NCBI RefSeq assembly: GCF_007830515.1
Contig: NZ_VLKT01000015.1
Coordinates: 1-64,000, forward strand
Length of the DNA stretch: 64,000 nucleotides
Source of the DNA: Mesorhizobium tianshanense
GTDB taxonomy: Bacteria > Pseudomonadota > Alphaproteobacteria > Rhizobiales > Rhizobiaceae
Direction: 5' to 3'
Position 1 is the first letter of the stretch, and the number at the start of each line of letters is the position of its first letter. The translations under genes were made by a program, and so were the position numbers. Shown in pieces: positions 58,219 to 64,000 of this stretch. The notes beneath the pieces are model-generated. The model had not been told where the DNA came from and ran no database searches. It was given only the letters and a program-made list of their open reading frames with translations.

Positions 58219-58239
58219 TGCAATTGCGACTGATTTGCA
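58219..58239. promoter_or_regulatory. Putative Mur/Fur box upstream of sitA
   Basis: TGCAATTGCGACTGATTTGCA is an imperfect 21-bp palindrome with TGCAA/TTGCA ends, similar to Mur-responsive sequences of rhizobial sit promoters. Confidence 0.6.
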
Positions 58240-58302
58240 AGTAGAAAGCGATTCGACGTCGTGGATTGTACGCGGTCGCGCGATTTGGCGTTAGCGACAG
58301 CG

Positions 58303-58358
58303 CGGTCCTATGGCGGAGTGGACAACAAGATTGCGACGCGTTGATGTCCGGCATCGAC
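58303..58358 (+). pseudogene. Degraded fragment of the receiver-like gene
   Basis: About 55 bp match 53552-53608 with few differences; shared runs include ATGGCGGAG, GGACAACAAG and TGATGTCCGG. In one frame it still reads DCDALMSGID. An indel breaks the frame and nothing of the rest of the gene remains. It lies between sitA and the HAD gene. Confidence 0.75.
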
Positions 58359-58384
58359 GTCCGGTTCGACGCCGAGACACGCGA

Positions 58385-59101
58385 TCAGCCGGCTTTCCCG
58401 ATGCTTTCGATCAGCCGGGGCAATTCGGAGAGATCGGCTATCTGGCGGAAGCGAGGCGCGGTGACCGGCGGCTCGACATGCTCCAGCACCCAGGTCAGTT
58501 CATGCGGCACGTGGATGCCCCAACTGCCGGCCTCGATGGCCGGCACCACGTCCGACTTGAGCGAATTGCCGACCATCATGCTTTTTTCGGCGCCATCACC
58601 GTGACGGCTGAAGATGCGGGCATACGTGGCGGGGCTCTTGTCGCTGACGATCTCGACGGCATCGAACAGGTCACCCAGACCGGATTGCGCCAGCTTGCGT
58701 TCCTGATCGAAGAGGTCGCCCTTGGTGATCAGCACCAGGCGATACGCACCTGCCAGCTCTTCCACGGCTTCGCGCGCATGGGGCAGCGCCTCGATCGGAT
58801 GGCCGAGCATCTCGCGGCCCGCGGCAAGAATCTCGGCGATGACCGAGGCCGGCGCGCGGCCCCCGGTAATCTCGATCGCCGTTTCGATCATCGACAGGGT
58901 AAACCCCTTGATGCCGAAGCCGTAGACGGCGAGGTTGCGCTTCTCGGCCTCCAGCAATCTTGCCGAAATGTGCTGTTCCTCGGCATGATCGGCGAGCAGC
59001 GCGGCAAAGCGCCTCTCGGTCATGCGGAAGAACTGCTCGTTCTGCCAGAGCGTGTCGTCGGCGTCGAAGCCGATCGTGGTCAATTCATGATTGTTCTGCA
59101 T
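58385..59101 (-). CDS. HAD-family hydrolase
   Basis: A 238-aa haloacid-dehalogenase-type hydrolase. Motif I is GFDADDTLWQ, motif II Thr/Ser lies in LVLITKGD, motif III Lys in VSDKSPATYARI, motif IV in MMVGNSLKSDVVPAI. The helical cap is inserted after motif I. DADDTLW and NSLKSDV resemble phosphatases near the phosphoglycolate/nucleotidase groups; substrate unknown. ATG 59101 (MQNNHELTTIG) places motif I near the N-terminus. It is divergent from the puuA-like gene. Confidence 0.88.
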   Translation of the reverse strand: MQNNHELTTIGFDADDTLWQNEQFFRMTERRFAALLADHAEEQHISARLLEAEKRNLAVYGFGIKGFTLSMIETAIEITGGRAPASVIAEILAAGREMLGHPIEALPHAREAVEELAGAYRLVLITKGDLFDQERKLAQSGLGDLFDAVEIVSDKSPATYARIFSRHGDGAEKSMMVGNSLKSDVVPAIEAGSWGIHVPHELTWVLEHVEPPVTAPRFRQIADLSELPRLIESIGKAG

Positions 59102-59254
59102 TCGACGTCTTCGAACCGAGGCAACTGGATTCGCATCGAACCTAAGCCGCCTGGAGCGATTTTCAACTGCGCGGGCGAACGCAGGCCGGCTCCCCTTCCC
59201 TTCCATCACCGGCCCCGGCTATACTCCCAAATCCGAAACCCAATCTGGTGATTG

Positions 59255-60688
59255 ATGCCGCCTGCAAAAAAGGAAGTCCGTCCGTCGAGCCGCGGAGGAC
59301 GCGCCCGCACGCCTGCCTTCGTGAAAAATCAACGCGGCGTGAAGAACTGGAAGGAAGCCAGCGCCTGGCTGGAATGGCGCGGCATCGAAGATATCGAATG
59401 CATTACTCCCGACCAGGCGGGTGTTGCCCGCGGCAAGATGATGCCGTCGAAGAAATTCACCTCCAACACCTCGCTGGCGCTGCCTTCGGCGGTGTTCATG
59501 ACGACGATCTCCGGCGGCTACCCGGAGGATGGCAACGGCTTCCACTATCCGGAGGATGACGGCGACCTCAAGCTGATGCCGGACCTTTCGACACTGACCG
59601 TGGTGCCATGGGAGGAGGATCCAACGGCGGCGGTCATCTGCGACCTGGTCCACCAGGACGGCCGCTCGGTCGAGTTCACGCCGCGCAACGTGCTGAAGCG
59701 CGTGCTTGCCGCCTACGACAAGCGCGGACTGAGGCCGGTGGTGGCGCCCGAGATCGAGTTCTACCTGGTGCGCAAGAATCCCGACCCGGATTATCCGCTG
59801 ACCCCGCCGGTCGGGCGCTCCGGCCGACCGATCGGCGGCGGCGCCGGCTATTCGATCGCCGGCGTCAACGAGTTCGACGAACTGATCGATGACATCTACC
59901 ATTTCTCCGAAAGCCAGGGCCTGGAGATCGACACGCTGATCCACGAGGAAGGCGCCGGCCAGCTCGAGATCAATCTGCGCCACGGCGATCCGATCGAGCT
60001 CGCCGACCAGGTGTTCATGTTCAAGCGCACCATCCGCGAGGCGGCGCTGAAACATGATATCTATGCCACCTTCATGGCCAAGCCCATCCAGGGGCAGCCT
60101 GGTTCGGCCATGCATATCCACCAGTCGATCATCGACAAGAAGACCGGCAGGAATGTCTTTTCTGCCGAGGACGGCTCGGAAACCGACGCCTTCTTCCATT
60201 TCCTCGGCGGGATGCAGAAACATGTGCCGAACGCGCTGGTGATGTTTGCGCCCTATGTCAATTCCTACCGCCGGCTGACGCAGTCGGCTTCGGCGCCGGT
60301 CAACAACAAATGGGGCTACGACAACCGCACCGTCGCGTTCCGCGTTCCGCGCTCCGACCCGGCAGCCAGGCGCGTCGAAAACCGCATCCCCTCCTCCGAC
60401 GCCAATCCCTATCTGGCGCTGGCCGCATCGCTTGCCTGCGGGCTGATCGGCATGACCAACAAGATCAAGGCCGAACCGCCGGTTCTCACCACCGCCAATG
60501 AGGCCGAGATCGACCTGCCGCGCAGCCTGCTCGAAGCCGTCGACCTGTTCGAAGCCGACGAGGAACTCTGTGCGCTGCTCGGCAAGTCGTTTGCCGCGAC
60601 CTATGCGGCGATCAAGCGGGCGGAATTCGAGACCTTCATGGAAGTGATCAGTCCGTGGGAGCGGGAGTATCTGCTGCTAAATGTGTGA
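59255..60688 (+). CDS. Glutamine synthetase family protein, gamma-glutamylputrescine synthetase-like
   Basis: A 477-aa GS-fold ligase resembling PuuA, which joins glutamate to putrescine. It has the N-terminal beta-grasp part (EDIECITPDQAGVARGKMMP), the catalytic EIEFYLVRK and HEEGAGQLEINLRHGDP, MHIHQS (ammonia/amine site His), NNKWGYDNRTVAFRVP and RVENRIPSSDANPYLALAAS. A basic N-terminal extension of about 25 residues precedes the domain. True GlnA features such as the adenylylation Tyr loop were not found. The next gene is a PuuB-like oxidase, which supports a role in putrescine use. Confidence 0.87.
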   Translation: MPPAKKEVRPSSRGGRARTPAFVKNQRGVKNWKEASAWLEWRGIEDIECITPDQAGVARGKMMPSKKFTSNTSLALPSAVFMTTISGGYPEDGNGFHYPEDDGDLKLMPDLSTLTVVPWEEDPTAAVICDLVHQDGRSVEFTPRNVLKRVLAAYDKRGLRPVVAPEIEFYLVRKNPDPDYPLTPPVGRSGRPIGGGAGYSIAGVNEFDELIDDIYHFSESQGLEIDTLIHEEGAGQLEINLRHGDPIELADQVFMFKRTIREAALKHDIYATFMAKPIQGQPGSAMHIHQSIIDKKTGRNVFSAEDGSETDAFFHFLGGMQKHVPNALVMFAPYVNSYRRLTQSASAPVNNKWGYDNRTVAFRVPRSDPAARRVENRIPSSDANPYLALAASLACGLIGMTNKIKAEPPVLTTANEAEIDLPRSLLEAVDLFEADEELCALLGKSFAATYAAIKRAEFETFMEVISPWEREYLLLNV

Positions 60689-60691
60689 AGA

Positions 60692-60820
60692 AGCGAATAG
60701 CAAATAGCGAATAGAAATAACGAAGGCAGGCGACGCAGATCGATCACCCCTTCACTCTTCAGTCTTTCCCTATTCGCTATTCCCCACTCACCGTTCGCTA
60801 TCCAAACCCGCTTTCCAGAA
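60692..60820. repeat. AT-rich inverted repeat between puuA- and puuB-like genes
   Basis: GCGAATAGCAAATAGCGAATAG (split as GCGAATAGCAAA and TAGCGAATAG, 60693-60714) faces CTATTCGCTATTCCCC (60770) and CGTTCGCTATCC (60791). It fills the 153-bp gap. Confidence 0.7.
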
Positions 60821-60841
60821 TCTCCAAGCCTTGGCCGCATC

Positions 60842-62128
60842 ATGACCTACCAATCCCCGATTTCACCCGGCCGCTCCTGGTACGAGGACACCGCCGGCCC
60901 ACGGCCCGAATACCCGGCGCTCGTCGGAGACCTGGCATGCGACGTCGTCATTGTCGGCGGCGGCTTCACCGGCCTGTCGGCGGCGGCGCACCTTGCCAAG
61001 GCGGGCAGCAATGTCGTGCTAATCGAAACGCATCGTTTCGGCGACGGCGCATCAGGCCGCAATGGCGGCCAGCTCGGCACCGGCCAGCGCGCCTGGGCCG
61101 AGGAACTGGAAGCGGAATACGGCTTTTCCCGTGCCAAGGCACTGTTCGACCTCGCCGAAGAGGCCAAGGCGCATCTCCTCGAATTCGCCGCCGCCAACAA
61201 GATAGAGATCGACTACATGCCCGGCCAGCTGTCGTTGGCGCACAAGCAGCGTTATGTCGACGACTACAAGGCGCATGCCGAGATCATGGCGAACCGCTTC
61301 GGCTATCCGCACGTCACCTTCATGGACGCGAAGGAGACGGCGGAGCGGCTGGGCTCGACGCGCTACTTCGGCGGCACCCGCGACACCGGCACCGGGCACA
61401 TCCATCCGCTGAAGCTGGTGATCGGCACGGCAAACGTGGCGGCGCAGGCGGGCGCGCAGCTGTTCGAGCAGACGCCGGCTACCGGCATCGCGTCCCTTGG
61501 CGGCAAGGTGAAGGTTACGACGCCGAAAGGCACGATATCCGCCGAGAAATGTCTGATCGGCGTCAACGCCCATGGCGGCACTCTCGAGCCGGTGAGTGCC
61601 GCGCACATCATGCCGATCGGCTCCTTCATCGGCGCGACGGTGCCGCTGGGGGCTGACACAAAAGTGCTGCCGGGCGGTGAGTCGGTCGATGATTCCCGCT
61701 TTGTCGTGCGCTACTTCCGCAAATCGGCGGATGGGCGGCTGCTGTTCGGCGGGCGCGAGATCTATGCCGTCAATGATCCGAAGGACATCCATATCCACAT
61801 CCGCCGGCAGATCGCCGAGCTTTACCCTGACCTCAGGGATGTCGAGATCTCCCATGGCTGGGGCGGCTATGTCGGTATCACGATGCCGAGAAAACCCTTC
61901 GTGCGCGAGGTGATGCCCAATGTGATCTCGGTCGGCGGCTATTCCGGCCACGGCGTCATGCTGTCGAACTTTTTCGGCAAGCTCTATGCCGAAACCGTTG
62001 CCGGTAACCGGGATCGGCTGAGGCTGATTGAGGATCTGAAGATCCCGGCCTTTCCCGGTGGCCGACGCTTCCGCGCGCCTCTGCTCTTTCTCGCGCTCAA
62101 CTGGTATGCCTTGAGGGATCGGATATAA
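60842..62128 (+). CDS. FAD-dependent oxidoreductase, gamma-glutamylputrescine oxidase-like
   Basis: A 428-aa DAO-family flavoenzyme. The N-terminal region SPISPGRSWYEDTAGPRPEY leads into the FAD loop VIVGGGFTGLSAAAHLAKAG (residues about 38-57), then GASGRNGGQLGTGQR. The C-terminal FAD/substrate part contains SHGWGGYVGITMPRKPFV and SVGGYSGHGVMLSNFFGKL, typical of PuuB and related amine oxidases. With the preceding GS-like gene it matches the PuuA-PuuB pair that converts putrescine to gamma-glutamyl-aminobutyraldehyde. Confidence 0.9.
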   Translation: MTYQSPISPGRSWYEDTAGPRPEYPALVGDLACDVVIVGGGFTGLSAAAHLAKAGSNVVLIETHRFGDGASGRNGGQLGTGQRAWAEELEAEYGFSRAKALFDLAEEAKAHLLEFAAANKIEIDYMPGQLSLAHKQRYVDDYKAHAEIMANRFGYPHVTFMDAKETAERLGSTRYFGGTRDTGTGHIHPLKLVIGTANVAAQAGAQLFEQTPATGIASLGGKVKVTTPKGTISAEKCLIGVNAHGGTLEPVSAAHIMPIGSFIGATVPLGADTKVLPGGESVDDSRFVVRYFRKSADGRLLFGGREIYAVNDPKDIHIHIRRQIAELYPDLRDVEISHGWGGYVGITMPRKPFVREVMPNVISVGGYSGHGVMLSNFFGKLYAETVAGNRDRLRLIEDLKIPAFPGGRRFRAPLLFLALNWYALRDRI

Positions 62129-62136
62129 TCACAGAT

Positions 62137-62176
62137 TGCAGAATCTTTCGCAAGAATGCAGAATCCCTTGCAAGGG
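62137..62176 (+). repeat. 20-bp tandem direct repeat
   Basis: TGCAGAATCTTTCGCAAGAA is followed directly by TGCAGAATCCCTTGCAAGGG, just behind the puuB-like stop. Confidence 0.8.
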
Positions 62177-62239
62177 CGCAGTGATGCCACATTCGCCGGC
62201 AAAGGATGAGGGCGGTGGGCAGTTGAATGGGGGAATTTT

Positions 62240-62257
62240 GCGGGCCTGCCCGCTTTT
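62240..62257 (+). terminator. Short GC hairpin with T-tract
   Basis: GCGGG-CCTG-CCCGC followed by TTTTGGTTTT. Likely end of the puuA-puuB transcript. Confidence 0.6.
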
Positions 62258-62314
62258 GGTTTTGGGACCGATCGAACGCCGTTCTTCCGGCATTGGTCGA
62301 ATGTAGACCCGCAA

Positions 62315-63157
62315 ATGGAGGTTGCAAGAGTGAGAGAGCCCTTCAGTTTCGGCACGCCGGAACGACGGCGCCTTGCGATGCAGTTTGGCTACGACATGCG
62401 GCCAAGGTTCTGGCAGAAAGTCCGCTCGAACTTGCATCTGGTCATCGCCGCGCTTGGCACGGCAGCGCTGCTTGGCGTGGCCGCGGTGGCGCTATGGCTG
62501 GCATTGCCGGCCAACGAGAGACAGGCGGTCGCAAGTCCCGAGCAGGCGGTTCCAAGCGTTCCGGTAAAGACAACGGAGATCGTGCCAGCGGCTGCCTCGA
62601 CGGTCGCCGCGGTACAGCAGGCCACTGATAAGACCGACGTGGTTTCGACGGCGGCGATTGCGGCGGAGGCCGAGATACCGGCGCTGGCGCCCAATGATCC
62701 CCGCTGGACAGGATCAGGACCGAAGACCAAGTCCGGCCGGATGGCAGGCCGGGCCGAACAAGCGGCAGACGAGCCGTCCATTGCGCCGGCGTTCGCCGAT
62801 CCGGCAGCGAAAAACAAAGCCGCGGCATTGTTTGCCAAAGTCGCTGCTCCCAACAAAACGGCGACGGACGATGCGCAAACCGCCGCCATTCCCACCCCGA
62901 AACCGCAATTGCCGGCGGCGACGCAGGACGATGGCAGCCAGGCGAAAGCCGAGGCCAAGGACGTGAGCGCAGCAGGCACCGGACGCATCCTCAGGGCCGT
63001 CACCATGCGCACCGGACCGAAGAAGAATGCGGCCGCCATAGTCACCGTTCCCGCCAAAACCTCGGTTCAGGTGATGAGCTGCAAGAAATGGTGCCAGATC
63101 GTCTACAACGGCAAACGCGGCTGGATCTACAAGAGCTTTATCAAGACCGGCGCCTAA
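62315..63157 (+). CDS. Membrane-anchored protein with C-terminal bacterial SH3 domain
   Basis: A 280-aa protein. Residues 1-38 are basic and cytoplasmic, about 39-66 form a membrane helix (NLHLVIAALGTAALLGVAAV), about 67-215 are Ala/Pro/Thr-rich linker, and 218-279 form an SH3b domain (ILRAVTMRTGPKKNAAAIVT, CKKWCQIVYNGKRGWIYKSF). SH3b domains often bind cell-wall peptides, so it probably tethers something to the periplasmic face. ATG 62315 is followed by other in-frame ATGs, so the start is approximate. Confidence 0.85.
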   Translation: MEVARVREPFSFGTPERRRLAMQFGYDMRPRFWQKVRSNLHLVIAALGTAALLGVAAVALWLALPANERQAVASPEQAVPSVPVKTTEIVPAAASTVAAVQQATDKTDVVSTAAIAAEAEIPALAPNDPRWTGSGPKTKSGRMAGRAEQAADEPSIAPAFADPAAKNKAAALFAKVAAPNKTATDDAQTAAIPTPKPQLPAATQDDGSQAKAEAKDVSAAGTGRILRAVTMRTGPKKNAAAIVTVPAKTSVQVMSCKKWCQIVYNGKRGWIYKSFIKTGA

Positions 63158-63250
63158 ATGCATGTCGCCCAAAACTGCGCAGCGGTTTGGGGACAACGAC
63201 ATGCATAAAAACAAAAACCTAAAGCGCGTCAAATGCGAAACGCTCTAGGA
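63158..63250. repeat. Dispersed repeat with ATGCATGTC arms, copy 2
   Basis: ATGCATGTCG (63158-63167) faces CGACATGCAT (63197-63206) around CAAAACTGCGCAGCGGTTTG. The tail AAAAACAAAAACCTAAAGCG and GCGTC follow. It begins right at the SH3 gene's stop codon and matches 54537-54618 in reverse. A tail-only piece also occurs at 17099-17118. Confidence 0.8.
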
Positions 63251-63279
63251 CAGGCGATCGTTCGACGTCGCACCACGGC

Positions 63280-64000
63280 TCAGATGGTTTCCGTACCGTG
63301 ATCCGCCCCAAGCAGGCGCCGAAAGCGCTGCCATCGTCTGGCACGCCTGCGTCCCCTGACATGGTTGCGATGCTCTTCGAACGGGACTTCGAACAGACCG
63401 CACATAACGCACCCTTCCCGCTTGCCGCAGACGGGAATCCAGCATTTGACGTCATGCTTCCAGGCCAGCGCGATCCGTTCGAGATGAAGATTGGATGAGC
63501 TCTTGAGCAGGATCAGCTCGCCGGCCACGGCCGTCCGCTTGATATGGTCGGAGACCTCCCTGGGCGTACGCAACTCATGAAAGCGGCCGGTGTCGCGATC
63601 GTCTTGTCCGGCTCCCGAGCGGTGCGCATTGTCACCGACATAAATGACCTGACCGGCAATTTCACGGGCGGTCTTGTAGGCGTAATGGTACTTTCTGGTC
63701 GAGCCTGCATAGTCTGAAATCTGCCCCAGAACGATGCGCTTTCGTTCGACATTGGCCCTGGCCATCATCTCGAAGGCAAGATTGATCGAGTGCCAGGGCG
63801 CCTTGGCGGCGTCGAGGATGAATTGCGGCCCGCCGTCGACGACAAACACCTCGCATCGATTTGCCAGTGGCTGGAGTGTCGCCACCCTGGCCGCCACCTT
63901 TTCCTGGGGAACGCCAAGTTCAAGTGCTGCAGCAACGGCGGCGGCGGTCGGCAGCCAGAAATGTTCAGCCGGGAATGGCGTTCTGAACTCAATGACGCCG
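63280..64000 (-). CDS. MurF-like Mur ligase, C-terminal part (continues past the right edge)
   Basis: The last 239 residues of a Mur ligase-like protein. The order of motifs follows the MurF C-terminal half: TAAAVAAALELGVPQEKVAA, VDGGPQFILDAAKAPWHSIN (in place of the NDxYNANPxS strand), KRIVLGQISDYAGSTRKYH, VIYVGDNAHRSG, and ELILLKSSSNLHLERIAL (the GSRxMxLE equivalent). After this comes an unusual tail with CWIPVCGKREGCVMCG and an Arg-rich end. True MurF lacks such a tail, so this is more likely a paralogue acting outside the main peptidoglycan pathway. The N-terminus with the ATP site is not in the window. Confidence 0.8.
   Translation of the reverse strand, partial: GVIEFRTPFPAEHFWLPTAAAVAAALELGVPQEKVAARVATLQPLANRCEVFVVDGGPQFILDAAKAPWHSINLAFEMMARANVERKRIVLGQISDYAGSTRKYHYAYKTAREIAGQVIYVGDNAHRSGAGQDDRDTGRFHELRTPREVSDHIKRTAVAGELILLKSSSNLHLERIALAWKHDVKCWIPVCGKREGCVMCGLFEVPFEEHRNHVRGRRRARRWQRFRRLLGADHGTETI

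Overview
The window reads as chromosome of an alphaproteobacterium of the Rhizobiales, most likely Mesorhizobium or a close relative. This rests on several independent signs: a short-form HisG with a HisZ partner, a divergent HisRS paired with a tRNA-His that lacks G-1, a DUF768 protein (a family abundant in Mesorhizobium), plant-type GshA, a DUF1127 protein, an αr14-type small RNA with triplicated anti-Shine-Dalgarno loops, a phasin, a CtrA-pathway-type PAS kinase, a Fur/Mur plus SitABCD locus, and many RIME-like intergenic palindromes. No rRNA, phage or CRISPR array is visible. The only mobile element recognised is the 5' part of a group II intron at the left edge.

Layout. 1-630: group II intron end lying directly behind a terminator, then a palindromic repeat. 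634-4337: hisS-hisZ-hisG, all on the minus strand. 4534-7575: small membrane protein, tag (DNA repair), L,D-transpeptidase, and a FolD homologue with altered active-site residues. 7594-16288: a 2-hydroxyacid block, with glcD-glcE-(DUF4870 membrane protein)-glcF on the minus strand, a DUF3422 gene, and a GntR/FCD regulator with lldD on the plus strand; matching palindromes precede glcD and the regulator. 16375-22469: metallophosphoesterase, a 46-aa secreted or membrane peptide, a GATase, a CxxC hypothetical, rsmE, gshA and a DUF937 protein with internal repeats. 22520-27259: possible C-rich sRNA, DUF1127, LysR, xseA, a P1-family aminopeptidase and DUF768. 27783-34784: a sugar locus with a FrcBCA-like ABC importer, a SorC regulator, a LacD-type aldolase and a ROK-P-loop double kinase, tied together by two near-identical 28-bp sites.

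34831-44176: tRNA-His, αr14 sRNA, phasin, a 1217-aa PAS histidine kinase behind a consensus CtrA box, acetoacetyl-CoA synthetase and an AsmA protein. The phasin and acetoacetyl-CoA synthetase fit polyhydroxybutyrate storage and turnover. 44243-48353: putrescine ABC importer potFGHI. 48702-53104: an EamA exporter, then an ScfR/RamB-type regulator divergent from isocitrate lyase (aceA), with four repeats of one motif between them. 53396-58360: a receiver-like protein, Fur/Mur and sitABCD, with a degraded fragment of the receiver gene at the far end. 58385-64000: HAD hydrolase, puuA-like and puuB-like putrescine catabolism genes, an SH3b membrane protein and the C-terminal part of a MurF-like ligase.

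Two themes recur. First, small regulons can be read from the sequence: regulator genes sit beside targets that share a visible operator (GntR with glc and lld, SorC with the sugar locus, ScfR with aceA, Mur with sit, CtrA with the kinase). Second, the gaps are heavily colonised by modular palindromic repeats, some of which share a core but carry different matching arms.
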